DNA from: Oscillospiraceae bacterium
Lineage (GTDB): Bacteria > Bacillota > Clostridia > Oscillospirales > Oscillospiraceae
Reading direction: 5' to 3'
Length of the DNA stretch: 64,000 bases
Assembly (NCBI GenBank): GCA_022801715.1
Contig: JAAWSV010000002.1
Coordinates: 1 to 64,000 of the forward strand
Shown here: piece after piece, positions 18,198 through 27,929 of the stretch
Numbering within the stretch: position 1 is the first letter of the stretch
Layout of the letters: every line of letters begins with the position of its first letter
Notes under the pieces: model-generated
What the model was told of the DNA's origin: nothing
Seen by the model: only the letters and a program-made list of their open reading frames with translations
Database searches by the model: none
Made by a program: the position numbers and the translations under genes

Positions 18198-18234
18198 CCT
18201 GCGGCGGGCCGATAATATATCGGCCCGCCGCAGG
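18198..18234 (+). repeat. Perfect 16-bp inverted repeat between cdsA and dxr
   Basis: CCTGCGGCGGGCCGAT and its exact complement are separated by AATAT. There is no T-tract after the stem, so it is unlikely to be a simple intrinsic terminator inside this operon. It may be an mRNA-stabilising or attenuating hairpin. Confidence 0.8.
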
Positions 18235-18266
18235 AGTTGCGGGAATCATTTGAAAGGAAGATTGTC

Positions 18267-19415
18267 ATGTCCTCACAAACCATCTCCCTCCTTGGGTCTA
18301 CCGGGTCTATTGGGCGGCAGACGCTGGAGGTGGCGCGGGAGCTGCAGCTGAAGGTAGCCGCTTTGGCTGCCGGGCGCAGTGTCGATTTGATGGAGGCCCA
18401 GGCGCGGGAGTTTTTGCCGGAGCTGGCGGTGCTCTATGATATGGAGGCCGCCGTGGAGCTGGCCCGGCGGCTCAAAGGGCTGCCCGTTCGGGTGGCCTAC
18501 GGCCTGGAGGGGCTGCTGGAGGCGGCGGCGATCGACAGCGCGGATACCGTGGTCACGGCCTTGGTGGGCATGGTTGGCCTTCAGCCTACTCTGGCCGCGA
18601 TTGAGAAGGGGAAGCGGATCGCCCTGGCCAACAAGGAGACCTTGGTCTGCGCCGGGGAGCTGGTGATGGCCCGGGCGGAGGCGCGGGGGGCGGAGATTAT
18701 TCCGGTGGACAGCGAGCACTCCGCCATCTTCCAGTGCCTCCAGGGGTGCCGGGACAGGGGGGAGGTGCGCCGGCTGATTTTGACCTGCTCCGGCGGGCCC
18801 TTCTATGGGAGGCGGTTTGAGGAATTACAGCACGTCACCGCGGCGGAGGCGCTGCGGCATCCCAACTGGTCCATGGGGGCCAAGATCACTGTGGACTGCG
18901 CCACGCTGATGAACAAGGGGCTGGAAATTATCGAGGCCATGCGCCTCTACCGGATGCCCTTGGAGCAGGTGACGGCGGTGATCCACCGGCAGAGCATCGT
19001 CCACTCCTTGGTGGAGTTTCGGGACGGGGCGGTGCTGGCCCAGCTGGGGACGCCGGACATGAAGCTGCCCATCCGCTACGCGCTGACATACCCCAAGCGG
19101 GCGGAGAGCGCCGCGGAGCCGCTGGATTTGCTCGCCTGTCCGCCCCTGACCTTCGCTCTGCCGGACATAGAGGCCTTCCCCTGCCTGCGTCTGGCCATGG
19201 ACAGCGTCCGCGCCGGGGGCACCGCCTGCGCTGCCCTCAACGGGGCCAACGAGGCGGCGGTGGGCCGCTTCCTTCGGGGGGAGATTGGCTTTGGGGACAT
19301 CCCCCGGCTGGTGGAGCGGGCCTTGGAGCGGTGGAGCGGGGGGGATGCCATGTCCCTGGCGGCCATCGTGGAGGCCGACCGGGCCGCCCGTGAGGCGGCT
19401 ATGGAGAACGGATAG
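18267..19415 (+). CDS. dxr: 1-deoxy-D-xylulose 5-phosphate reductoisomerase
   Basis: Second step of the MEP isoprenoid pathway. NADPH-binding LLGSTGSIGRQTLEV at the N-terminus; ALANKETLVCAGE, PVDSEHSAIFQCL, LTCSGGPF and HPNWSMGAKITVDCATLMNKGLE carry the metal and substrate residues. 382 residues. The start at 18267 follows AAAGGAAG. It works with ispG in the same cluster. Confidence 0.96.
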   Translation: MSSQTISLLGSTGSIGRQTLEVARELQLKVAALAAGRSVDLMEAQAREFLPELAVLYDMEAAVELARRLKGLPVRVAYGLEGLLEAAAIDSADTVVTALVGMVGLQPTLAAIEKGKRIALANKETLVCAGELVMARAEARGAEIIPVDSEHSAIFQCLQGCRDRGEVRRLILTCSGGPFYGRRFEELQHVTAAEALRHPNWSMGAKITVDCATLMNKGLEIIEAMRLYRMPLEQVTAVIHRQSIVHSLVEFRDGAVLAQLGTPDMKLPIRYALTYPKRAESAAEPLDLLACPPLTFALPDIEAFPCLRLAMDSVRAGGTACAALNGANEAAVGRFLRGEIGFGDIPRLVERALERWSGGDAMSLAAIVEADRAAREAAMENG

Positions 19416-19488
19416 ACTGATTTCGATCTCTTTTGCGATTTGTGTTTTGATAGGAGAAGTATCCCAATAATAAGGAGATTTTGACCCT

Positions 19489-20565
19489 ATGATGTATATT
19501 CTTGCTGCCATCCTGATCTTCGGTGTGCTGGTGGCCGTCCACGAGGGGGGGCACTTTCTTGCCGCCCGGCTCTGCGGCGTCACGGTCCACGAGTTTGCCA
19601 TCGGCATGGGGCCCATTCTGTGGAAGAGGGAGCCGGAAGAGGGGACGGAGGGGACCCGCTACTCCCTGCGTCTGCTGCCTATCGGCGGGTTCTGCGCCCT
19701 GGAGGGGGAGGAGGAGGCCAGCGATAACCCCCACGCCCTGAATAATCAGGGGATTTTGAAGCAGATTTTCATCTTTGCCGCCGGGGCGGCTATGAACTTT
19801 TTGGTGGGCTTTTTGGTGATCCTGTGTGTCTACTCCAACGCGGAGGCCTTCCGCACGGCGGAGATTACCGGCTTCTATCCCGATTGCCCCCTTCAGGGGG
19901 CCGATGGGCTTCAGGTGGGGGACGTGATCGAGCGGGTGGATGGGCACCGGGTCCTGCTCTACAGTGATGTGGGCCTCTATCTGAGCCGGAGCGGCGGGGG
20001 GAACATGGATCTGGTGGTCCGCCGAAACGGGGAGCGTGTGGTGCTCCGCGACTTCCCCATGGTGACACGGGAGTATACCGGGGAGGACGGGAGCACCTTC
20101 ACCGGCTATGGGCTGTACCTTGGCGGCGTGGAAAAGGCCACGGTGGGCGCCAAGCTCCGGGTGAGCTGGAATTACGCGGTGGACATGGTGCGCCTCATTT
20201 GGATGAGCTTGGGGGATCTTGTCACCGGGAATGCCGGGGTGAAGGACCTGAGCGGTCCGGTGGGCATTGTCTCCGCCATCGGGGAGATGGGGGAGACGAG
20301 CAGAAGCTTGGCGGAGGCCGTGGAGAATATCGCCCTCTTTGGGGCGCTGATCGCGGTGAACTTGGCGGTGATGAACCTGCTGCCCATCCCCGCCCTGGAC
20401 GGGGGGAAGATCTTCTTCCTGCTGATCAACAGCGCGGCGATGCTGGTGTTTCGGCGGAGGATTCCGCCCAAGTACGAGGGCTATATCCACGCGGTGGGCT
20501 TCTTGCTGCTGATGGGGCTGATGCTGGTGGTGACCTTCCAGGACATCTTCCGGCTGGTGAATTAG
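19489..20565 (+). CDS. rseP: Site-2 type intramembrane zinc metalloprotease
   Basis: Membrane protease of the RseP/RasP family, which cleaves transmembrane anchors such as anti-sigma factors. The zinc site HEGGH is near residue 20 in the first helix, the central PDZ domain is near 125-185 (GLQVGDVIERVDGHRV), and the third metal ligand is in LLPIPALDGGK near 300. 358 residues. Tandem ATG starts follow AAGGAG. It sits between dxr and ispG as in many Firmicutes. Confidence 0.94.
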   Translation: MMYILAAILIFGVLVAVHEGGHFLAARLCGVTVHEFAIGMGPILWKREPEEGTEGTRYSLRLLPIGGFCALEGEEEASDNPHALNNQGILKQIFIFAAGAAMNFLVGFLVILCVYSNAEAFRTAEITGFYPDCPLQGADGLQVGDVIERVDGHRVLLYSDVGLYLSRSGGGNMDLVVRRNGERVVLRDFPMVTREYTGEDGSTFTGYGLYLGGVEKATVGAKLRVSWNYAVDMVRLIWMSLGDLVTGNAGVKDLSGPVGIVSAIGEMGETSRSLAEAVENIALFGALIAVNLAVMNLLPIPALDGGKIFFLLINSAAMLVFRRRIPPKYEGYIHAVGFLLLMGLMLVVTFQDIFRLVN

Positions 20566-20575
20566 GGGGAGAGAG

Positions 20576-21613
20576 ATGACAAAGAGATTGATGGTGGGAA
20601 GCGTCCCCTTGGGCGGCGGCGCGGCGGTGAGTATCCAGTCCATGTGCAACACCAAGACGGACGATATAAAGGCCACGGTGGGCCAGATTTTGGCTCTGGA
20701 GGCGGTGGGGTGCGAGATCGTCCGGGTGGCGGTGCCGGATATGGCGGCGGCAGAGGCCGTGGGGGCCATCCGGGCGCGCATCCACATCCCCTTGGTGGCG
20801 GACATCCACTTTGACCACCGCCTGGCGCTGGCCTGTGTCCGGCAGGGGATCGACAAGATCCGCATCAACCCCGGGAACATCGGCGGGGAGGAGAACGTAA
20901 AAGCGGTGGCGGAGGCCTGCGGCAAGGCCGGGGTCCCCATCCGTATCGGCGTCAATGGCGGGTCGCTGGAGAAGCCGCTGCTCCAGAAGTACGGCGGCGT
21001 CACGGCGGAGGCCTTGGTGGAGAGCGCCATGGGCCATGCGGCGCTGCTGGAGCAGTTTGATTTTACCGATATCTGCATCTCCGTGAAGTGCTCCCTGGTG
21101 CCGGTGATGGCGGCGGCCTACCGGCTGCTGTCGGAGCGGTGCGACTATCCCCTGCACCTGGGCGTCACCGAGGCGGGGACGCCGGAGATGGGCGTGGTGA
21201 AGAGCGCCATGGGTATCGGGGGGCTGCTGTGTCTCGGGATTGGGGACACCATTCGGGTGACGCTCACCGCCGATCCGGTGGAGGAGATCGCCGCGGCCAA
21301 GAAGATCCTCATGGCCGCGGGGCTCCGTCAGGAGGGGGTGAATCTTATCGCCTGTCCCACCTGCGGCCGGACCAATATTGATTTGATCCGTCTGACCCAG
21401 GAGGTGGAACGGCGGCTGGATGGCTGCCGAAAGCCCATCACGGTGGCGGTGATGGGGTGCGCGGTGAACGGCCCCGGTGAGGCGTCGGCGGCGGATGTGG
21501 GGATTGCCGGCGGCAAGGGGGAGGGCCTCCTCTTTGCCAAGGGAAAGATCCTCCGCAAGGTGCCGGAGGCGCGGCTGGTGGACGCGCTGATGGAGGAGAT
21601 TGACAGGCTGTGA
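20576..21613 (+). CDS. ispG: 4-hydroxy-3-methylbut-2-enyl diphosphate synthase
   Basis: Fourth-from-last MEP-pathway activity, an iron-sulfur enzyme. VGSVPLGGGAAVSIQSMCNT lies at the N-terminus; the [4Fe-4S] cysteines lie in CPTCGRTNIDL and MGCAVNGPGEA. 345 residues, the short bacterial form lacking the plant-type insert. GGGGGAGAGAG directly precedes the start. Confidence 0.96.
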   Translation: MTKRLMVGSVPLGGGAAVSIQSMCNTKTDDIKATVGQILALEAVGCEIVRVAVPDMAAAEAVGAIRARIHIPLVADIHFDHRLALACVRQGIDKIRINPGNIGGEENVKAVAEACGKAGVPIRIGVNGGSLEKPLLQKYGGVTAEALVESAMGHAALLEQFDFTDICISVKCSLVPVMAAAYRLLSERCDYPLHLGVTEAGTPEMGVVKSAMGIGGLLCLGIGDTIRVTLTADPVEEIAAAKKILMAAGLRQEGVNLIACPTCGRTNIDLIRLTQEVERRLDGCRKPITVAVMGCAVNGPGEASAADVGIAGGKGEGLLFAKGKILRKVPEARLVDALMEEIDRL

Positions 21614-21687
21614 CGGCGCCGGCGCCCGCAGACGGCGGGGGCCGACGAACTTTTACTTATCTATACTGCGATAGGAATGAGCTACAA

Positions 21688-24600
21688 ATGGCAAAGAAGA
21701 TACCTTTTTTTGAACTTTTTAAGAACTTAGAGCTGAGCCGGGGGCTCCACATCGCCCTCAGTGACGCGGAGATCCAGAGCGCGGAGCTCAATCGAAAGGA
21801 CCGGTCCATGGCCCTGGATATGACCACCACCTGTGAGCTGGGGGAGCGGGCCATGGAGGAGCTCCGGCAGGCGGTGGCCGCGGCCTACGGCCTGGAGCGG
21901 GTGACCGTGCGACTCACGGTGGAGGCCCCGGTGCTGGAGACAGTGGCGCCTCCCCCCGGTGTCAAGGAGAAGGGGGAGGTGATCTTCGGCGGACCGGTCC
22001 GGGGAAAAGTGCAGCCCATGGAGGGCCTTAATCCCAAGATGGGGCAGGTCTGTGTGGAGGGACGGGTGTTCTTCTCCGACCTCTATGAGACCCGCCGGCC
22101 GGGGGTGTTCTGCCTGACCTTCGACATGACGGATTTCCAGTGCAGCGTCCGGGTGACCAAGTACCTGCAGAAGCAGGAGAAGGACAGCCTGAAAAAGGAG
22201 ATCAAGCCTGGGATGTGGCTCCGGGTGCAGGGCTTTATCAAGCTCAATCGGGACGGCAGCGATGTGCTGCTGGACCCCAAAGCCATCATGACGGTGAATC
22301 AGGGCCACGAGATGCGTCAGGACACCGCGGAGGTGAAGCGGGTGGAGCTCCATCTCCACACCACCTTCTCCAACATGGATGCCCTCTCCTCCCTGAGCAC
22401 CAAGGCCGGGCCGGAGGGGAATATTGTCAAGCGGGCGGAGGCCTGGGGGCATCCGGCAGTGGCGATCACCGACCACGGCGTGGTCCAGGGGTTCCCCGAC
22501 GCTTGGCACTCCGCTAAGAACATCAAGGTCCTCTACGGCATGGAGGGCTATTTCGTCAACAATTTGGATGACCGCATTGCCGTCCATGGTGACAAGGATT
22601 TTTGCTTTACAGATGAATATGTGGCTTTTGACATTGAGACCACGGGACTTAATGTAAAGCGGGAGGCCATTACAGAGATTGGGGCCGTGGTGATTCGCGG
22701 CGGTGAGATTGTGGATCGGTTCCAGACCTTTGTGGACCCCAACCGGCGGCTGACGCCGGAGATCATCGCCCTCACCGGCATCAGCGATGCGATGCTCAGG
22801 GGGGCGCCCAGCTTGAAGGAGGCGCTGACGGCTTTTTTGGCCTTTGCGGGGGACCGGCCTCTGGCAGCCCACAACGCGGAGTTTGACATCGGATTTATTC
22901 GGGCCGGCTGCGCCAAGGTGGGGCTTTCCTTCGATCCCACCTATGTGGACACGCTGATTTTGGCGCAGAATCTTCTGCCGGAGCTGAGCAAGTACAAGCT
23001 GGATATTGTGGCGGAGCACTTAAAACTCCCCGCCTTCCAGCACCATCGGGCCAGCGACGACGCGGCCACCTGCGGCCTCTTTTTGCCCCCCTTCTTTGAG
23101 AAGCTGCGGGGGATGGGGGTGGAGAGCCTCGCCGGGGTCAACGAGGCCATGCTGAAGCTGCGGCCCATGGGCACCGCCAACCGCCGGCCCCGGCACATTA
23201 TTTTGATTGCCAAGAATCGGGCGGGGCTGAAAAATCTCTATCAGCTGGTGTCCGCCTCCAATTTGAAGTACTTCCGACGGGTGCCGGTGATTCCCAAGAC
23301 GGAGCTGGCGGCCCACCGGGAGGGGCTGATCGTGGGCAGCGCCTGTGAGGCTGGGGAGCTGTTTCAGGCGGTGATAGAGAACAAGGACTGGGCGGAGCTG
23401 AAGCGGATCGCCTCCTTCTACGACTTTTTGGAGATTCAGCCCATCTGCAACAACCTCTTTATGCTGCGGGACGGCAAGGTCCAGAGCGAGGAGGAGCTGC
23501 GGGAGTTTAACCGCACCATCGTGCGCCTGGGGGAGGAGTTGGGGAAGCGGGTCTGCGCCACTGGGGATGTGCACTTTCTGGACCCGGAGGATGAGATTTT
23601 CCGCCACATCCTCCTCGATACGAAGAAGTTCTCCGACTGCGATTCGCCTCTGCCCATCTACTTCAAGACCACCGATGAGATGCTGAAGGAGTTTGCCTAC
23701 TTGGGGAAGGAGAAGGCCTTTGAGGTGGTGGTGACCAACACGCGGGCCATTGCCGACGAGGTGGAGCCACTGGAGCTGCTGCCCAAGGGGAAGCTCTTCC
23801 CGCCCAGGCTGGAGAACTCGGAGCAGGAGCTGAACCAGCTGGTGTGGGACAAGGTCCACGCCCTCTATGGGGAGGACCCGCCTCAGCTGATTGTGGACCG
23901 GCTGAATGTGGAGCTGGGGGGCATTTTGGGGAAGTACGACGTGGTGTACATGTCCGCCCAGAAGCTGGTGCAGCGGTCGCTGGAAAACGGGTATCTGGTG
24001 GGTTCCCGGGGGTCTGTGGGGTCCTCGTTAGTGGCCTATATGTCCGGCATCACCGAGGTCAACGCCCTGCCGCCCCACTACCGCTGTCCCAGGTGCAAGC
24101 ACAATGAGTTCATCTTAGACGGCTCCTATGGCTGCGGGGCGGATATGCCCGACAAGGACTGCCCCGTCTGCGGCACCAAGTATGTGAAGGACGGCTTTGA
24201 CATCCCCTTTGAGACCTTTTTGGGCTACGGCGGCGGCAAGGTGCCGGATATCGACCTGAACTTCTCCGGGGAGTATCAGGCGCGGGCCCACCGCCACGCC
24301 ATCGAGATGTTCGGTGAGAAGCAGGTGTTTCGGGCGGGCACCATCGGTACGGTGGCGGAGAAAACCGCCTATGGCTATGTGATGAAGTACCTCCAGGCCC
24401 GGGGGCTGAATCCCGGCCACGCGGAGGAGAACCGGCTGGCCCTGGGCTGCGTGGGGGTGAAGCGCACCACCGGGCAGCACCCGGGGGGGCTGGTGGTGGT
24501 CCCCGACGATCTGGACGTGGAGGACTTCTGCCCGGTGCAGCACCCGGCGGATGCCGCCGACAGCGATATCATCACCACCCACTTTGAATATCACTGCATG

Positions 24601-25677
24601 GAGGACAACCTCCTGAAGCTGGACATGCTGGGGCACGACGACCCCTCCATGGTCCGTATGCTGGAGGACCTCACCGGCGTCAACGCCAGGGAGATCCCCT
24701 TGGATGATCCGGACACCATGAGCCTCTTTATTACCAGCAAGGCGCTGGGGTTTGAGAATGACGATCTCCTGGGGCCCACCGGGGCGGTGGCGATTCCGGA
24801 GTTCAACACCAAGTTCACCCGTCAGATGCTGATTGACACACAGCCTAAGGATTTTAACACCTTGGTGCGCCTCTCTGGTTTCTCACACGGCACCGATGTG
24901 TGGCTGGGCAACGCCCGGGAGCTGATCTTGGACGGCACCGCCAGCGTTACGGAGACGGTGGGATGCCGGGACGACATCATGCTGTATCTCATCTCCATGG
25001 GGCTGGACCCCAAGATGAGCTTTAAGATCATGGAGTCCGTGCGAAAGGGCAAGGTGAAGAAGGGGGGCTTTGAGGAGGGCTGGGAGGAGGCCATGCGGGA
25101 GCACAAGGTGCCCGGCTGGTACATCGAGTCTCTGGCCAAGATCGGCTATCTGTTCCCCAAGGCCCACGCGGTGGCCTATGTGATGATGGCCTTCCGCATC
25201 GCTTGGTTTAAGGTGCACAGGCCCTTGGCGTTCTATGCCACCTTCTTTACCGTCCGGGCCAAGGCCTTTGACGCGGAGTTCTGCTGCGCGGGGCTGGAGG
25301 CGGTGAAGCGGAAGATCCTCTCCATTCAGAACAACAAGGAGGCCTCCGCCGTGGAGCAGGATTTAGCTACCACGCTGGAGGTGTGCTATGAGTTCTACCG
25401 CCGGGGGTTCCACTTCAAGACCATCGACATCTACCGCTCCGAGGCCATCAGGTTCCTGGTGGACGGGGACGGGCTGATCCCGCCCTTTACCTCCGTCCAC
25501 GGCTTGGGCGAGGCGGCGGCGATGGACACGGTGGAGAAGCGGGCGGGGAAGGAGTTTATCTCCATCGAGGAGTTCTCCATGTGTTGCAACAAGCTCTCCA
25601 AGACGCATATCGAGCAGCTGAAGGCGCTGGGGGCCTTCGCGGGAATGGCGGAGACCAGCCAGATCACACTGTTTTAA
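21688..25677 (+). CDS. polC: DNA polymerase III PolC-type alpha subunit
   Basis: Gram-positive leading-strand replicase with proofreading exonuclease. Order: N-terminal OB-fold region to about 215, PHP domain (VELHLHTTFSNMDA) near 218, DEDD exonuclease (VAFDIETTGLN) inserted near 310, zinc cysteines (CPRCKH, CPVCGTKY) near 800, and the polymerase active-site acidic pair in PDIDLNF near 853. The protein ends in QITLF, a sliding-clamp motif. 1329 residues. The start at 21688 (MAKKIPFF) is conserved, but its SD is weak (AGGA). Confidence 0.96.
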   Translation: MAKKIPFFELFKNLELSRGLHIALSDAEIQSAELNRKDRSMALDMTTTCELGERAMEELRQAVAAAYGLERVTVRLTVEAPVLETVAPPPGVKEKGEVIFGGPVRGKVQPMEGLNPKMGQVCVEGRVFFSDLYETRRPGVFCLTFDMTDFQCSVRVTKYLQKQEKDSLKKEIKPGMWLRVQGFIKLNRDGSDVLLDPKAIMTVNQGHEMRQDTAEVKRVELHLHTTFSNMDALSSLSTKAGPEGNIVKRAEAWGHPAVAITDHGVVQGFPDAWHSAKNIKVLYGMEGYFVNNLDDRIAVHGDKDFCFTDEYVAFDIETTGLNVKREAITEIGAVVIRGGEIVDRFQTFVDPNRRLTPEIIALTGISDAMLRGAPSLKEALTAFLAFAGDRPLAAHNAEFDIGFIRAGCAKVGLSFDPTYVDTLILAQNLLPELSKYKLDIVAEHLKLPAFQHHRASDDAATCGLFLPPFFEKLRGMGVESLAGVNEAMLKLRPMGTANRRPRHIILIAKNRAGLKNLYQLVSASNLKYFRRVPVIPKTELAAHREGLIVGSACEAGELFQAVIENKDWAELKRIASFYDFLEIQPICNNLFMLRDGKVQSEEELREFNRTIVRLGEELGKRVCATGDVHFLDPEDEIFRHILLDTKKFSDCDSPLPIYFKTTDEMLKEFAYLGKEKAFEVVVTNTRAIADEVEPLELLPKGKLFPPRLENSEQELNQLVWDKVHALYGEDPPQLIVDRLNVELGGILGKYDVVYMSAQKLVQRSLENGYLVGSRGSVGSSLVAYMSGITEVNALPPHYRCPRCKHNEFILDGSYGCGADMPDKDCPVCGTKYVKDGFDIPFETFLGYGGGKVPDIDLNFSGEYQARAHRHAIEMFGEKQVFRAGTIGTVAEKTAYGYVMKYLQARGLNPGHAEENRLALGCVGVKRTTGQHPGGLVVVPDDLDVEDFCPVQHPADAADSDIITTHFEYHCMEDNLLKLDMLGHDDPSMVRMLEDLTGVNAREIPLDDPDTMSLFITSKALGFENDDLLGPTGAVAIPEFNTKFTRQMLIDTQPKDFNTLVRLSGFSHGTDVWLGNARELILDGTASVTETVGCRDDIMLYLISMGLDPKMSFKIMESVRKGKVKKGGFEEGWEEAMREHKVPGWYIESLAKIGYLFPKAHAVAYVMMAFRIAWFKVHRPLAFYATFFTVRAKAFDAEFCCAGLEAVKRKILSIQNNKEASAVEQDLATTLEVCYEFYRRGFHFKTIDIYRSEAIRFLVDGDGLIPPFTSVHGLGEAAAMDTVEKRAGKEFISIEEFSMCCNKLSKTHIEQLKALGAFAGMAETSQITLF

Positions 25678-25679
25678 TT

Positions 25680-25937
25680 CGCGTGAAATCTGCAAATTTC
25701 ACGCGAGGGGGGAATAGGGATTTCGTTTGAAATCCTTGGATTTCAAACGAGGATTTGATTTACGGGGAGCTTTTTTTCGGGAAGCGCCGGGGCGATTCCC
25801 GAAAAAAAGGTTCAAACCGAGTGCGGTTTGCAGGGTGTTTTTCCGAAAATGCGGTTTCCGGAAAAACGATTTTAGTTTATTTCGCGCCGCAGGCGCGAAA
25901 CTCTGCCGAGGGCTTTTTGGTTTTGCAGAGCAAAACC
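25680..25937 (+). repeat. Dispersed structured repeat, copy R3 (extended)
   Basis: It starts 2 bases after the polC stop. Hairpins in order: CGCGTGAAAT/ATTTCACGCG; TCGTTTGAAATCC/GGATTTCAAACGA (13 bp, same stem theme as R2); TTTTTTTCGGGAA/TTCCCGAAAAAAA; CAAACCG/CGGTTTG; GTTTTTCC/GGAAAAAC enclosing GAAAATGCGGTTTCC; TTTCGCGCC/GGCGCGAAA; CTCTGCCGAGGG; and GGTTTTGC-AGA-GCAAAACC. This is the longest copy, with two extra 5' hairpins in place of the CTGCGCCTCG module. Confidence 0.86.
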
Positions 25938-25970
25938 ATTTGCTGAAATGATAGAAACGGAGAGGACATC

Positions 25971-26522
25971 ATGAAGCGGATTGGGTTGTGGGGAGGTCTT
26001 TTGGTGCTGGTGCTGCTGCTCACTGCCTGCGTGGGGGAGTATTCCCCGGTGTATGAGGTGGAGTATGATGGCGAAACCTATACGGTTGACAGTGAGAAGC
26101 AGACCATTACCCATGGCGGTACAACAGTTCAGATGGAGTGGAGCAGGACAGGCGGCGGTTCTGAGGTGACCTTCGTCTACCCTGACGGTTCCACCTACCG
26201 GTGGAGACAGAACGACGGATTCGGCGCCGGCGGCGGCAGCGAGGACTATGCCCCGGAGCAGGGCATGGACGCGCAGACTCTGCTGGCGGTGATGGACCAG
26301 CATAGAACGGACAGCCGGAGCCCACGCTGGGGGAGCAATCCGCTGCTGGGGTTGGTGCTGATTGTCTTGGGGGCAGTCAACCTCGTGTTTCCCAAGGAGC
26401 TGTGGTTCCTTCGGTACGGCTGGCGCTATAAGAACGCCGAACCCTCCGAGATGGCGGTCTGGCTGCCCCGGGTCGGCGGCGGCATTGCTGTTCTTGTGGG
26501 GCTGGTTCTGCTGTTCGTCTGA
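25971..26522 (+). CDS. Putative lipoprotein with a DUF6199-like C-terminal membrane region
   Basis: 183 residues. Signal peptide with lipobox LLLTAC (Cys near residue 20), then a short beta-rich domain (YEVEYDGETYTVDSE, VTFVYPDGSTYRW). The C-terminus is a pair of helices around LVFPKELWFLRYGWRYKNAEPS, a pattern found in DUF6199 proteins. Probably a membrane-anchored extracytoplasmic protein of unknown role. The stop is followed by a reversed box repeat and then the flavodiiron promoter. Confidence 0.7.
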   Translation: MKRIGLWGGLLVLVLLLTACVGEYSPVYEVEYDGETYTVDSEKQTITHGGTTVQMEWSRTGGGSEVTFVYPDGSTYRWRQNDGFGAGGGSEDYAPEQGMDAQTLLAVMDQHRTDSRSPRWGSNPLLGLVLIVLGAVNLVFPKELWFLRYGWRYKNAEPSEMAVWLPRVGGGIAVLVGLVLLFV

Positions 26523-26525
26523 GGG

Positions 26526-26536
26526 AAATTCCTAAT
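26526..26536 (-). repeat. Short box repeat (reverse form)
   Basis: AAATTCCTAAT, the reverse of the ATTAGGAATT core, lies 3 bases after the lipoprotein stop. It is a partial match to the family. Confidence 0.35.
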
Positions 26537-26570
26537 GTCTCGTTCCCCACTTCCAATTGAAAAAACGCTC

Positions 26571-26599
26571 TTGACAAAACTACAAAAATACGGTATAAG
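26571..26599 (+). promoter_or_regulatory. Consensus sigma-A promoter of the flavodiiron gene
   Basis: TTGACA, a 17-base spacer and TATAAG lie 40 bases upstream of the start. A perfect -35 with optimal spacing implies high basal expression. No clear operator palindrome overlaps it. Confidence 0.9.
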
Positions 26600-26639
26600 C
26601 TACTCGGATGAATATACCAACGATTGACAGGAGACCAGT

Positions 26640-27803
26640 ATGAAAGACGTGTTTGTAACCGACTCTATCCGCTATGTGGGCGTGGACGACAGGACCATTG
26701 ATCTGTTTGAGAGCCAGTATAAGGTGCCGAACGGGGTGTCCTACAACTCCTATGTGATCTTGGATGACAAGGTGGCCGTTATGGACACCGTGGACCGTCG
26801 GGCCACGGAGGCGTGGCTGGAGAAGCTGGAGGGCGCCCTGCAGGGCCGCCGGCCGGACTATTTGGTGGTCCATCACATGGAGCCCGACCACGCCGCCAAT
26901 ATTCAGACCTTGGCGGAGCGGTACCCCAGTATGCAGATCGTGGGCAACGCCAAGACCTTTACCATGATGCAGCGGTTCTTCACCTTTGACCTCTCCGGCC
27001 GCACGGTGGAGGTGAAGGAGGGGAGCACCCTCTCTTTAGGGAGCCACACGCTGACCTTTGTTATGGCGCCTATGGTCCACTGGCCGGAGGCCATGGTCTC
27101 CTATGAGTCCAGCGAGAAGATCCTCTTCTCCGCCGACGGCTTCGGCAAATTCGGCGCTCTGGATGCCGACGAGCCTTGGGAGGACGAGGCCCGGCGCTAC
27201 TATCTGAACATCGTGGGCAAGTACGGCGCCCAGGTCCAGGCCCTGCTGAAGAAGGCGGCGGCGCTGGACATCGCCATGATCTGTCCCCTCCACGGGCCGG
27301 TGCTGAAGGAGAATTTGGGCCACTACATCGGCCTCTACGACAAGTGGAGCCGGTATGAGCCGGAGATTGAGGGCGTGTTTCTCGCCTATGCCTCCATCCA
27401 CGGCAACACCGCGCAGGCCGCCCGGTTTATGGCCGGGGAGCTGGAGCGCCGGGGGGTGCCGGTGAAGTGCGTCGATGTGTGCCGGGCGGACATGGCCCAG
27501 TGCGTGGCGGACGCCTTTACCTACAGCCGCATGATCTGCGCCGCCTCCAGCTACGACGGGGGGCTGTTCCCGCCGATGGAGGACTTCCTCCACCACCTGC
27601 GCGCCAAGACCTATCGGAACCGGAAGGCAGCCATTGTGGAGAACGGTACCTGGGCTCCCTCCGCCGGTAAGGTGATGGGGGAGATCTTGGGGGCCATGAA
27701 GGATGTGGCCATCTGTGAGAAGCAGGTGACGATTCCCTCGGCGGTGAAGGTGCCCACAGAGGCGGCGCTGCGGGAGCTGCTGGATGCGCTGCTGGCTATG
27801 TGA
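26640..27803 (+). CDS. Flavodiiron protein (FprA-type flavoprotein)
   Basis: Oxygen- and/or NO-reducing flavodiiron protein of anaerobes. The N-terminal metallo-beta-lactamase-like domain carries the diiron ligands in HHMEPDHAAN, MVHWPEAM, FSADGFGKFGAL and CPLHGP. The C-terminal flavodoxin domain has the FMN phosphate loop ASIHGNTAQAA near residue 250. 387 residues, the basic two-domain form. It is a single-gene unit with a consensus promoter and strong terminator, consistent with oxidative protection in an anaerobe. Confidence 0.93.
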   Translation: MKDVFVTDSIRYVGVDDRTIDLFESQYKVPNGVSYNSYVILDDKVAVMDTVDRRATEAWLEKLEGALQGRRPDYLVVHHMEPDHAANIQTLAERYPSMQIVGNAKTFTMMQRFFTFDLSGRTVEVKEGSTLSLGSHTLTFVMAPMVHWPEAMVSYESSEKILFSADGFGKFGALDADEPWEDEARRYYLNIVGKYGAQVQALLKKAAALDIAMICPLHGPVLKENLGHYIGLYDKWSRYEPEIEGVFLAYASIHGNTAQAARFMAGELERRGVPVKCVDVCRADMAQCVADAFTYSRMICAASSYDGGLFPPMEDFLHHLRAKTYRNRKAAIVENGTWAPSAGKVMGEILGAMKDVAICEKQVTIPSAVKVPTEAALRELLDALLAM

Positions 27804-27806
27804 GAT

Positions 27807-27858
27807 GACAAAAAAATGGGACCGCCGGAAGCTGCTTCCGGCGGTCCCGTTTTTTGTC
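27807..27858. terminator. Bidirectional terminator between flavodiiron gene and pot operon
   Basis: GACAAAAAAATGGGACCGCCGGAAG and its near-exact complement surround the CTG loop, with A- and T-tracts on either side. It serves both converging transcripts. Confidence 0.94.
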
Positions 27859-27929
27859 AGATGGGAGATGTGGTCGTATCCTGCTCTATCACAGTATGGG
27901 TAGGGGAGCAAGATGTGCCCCCGACATCA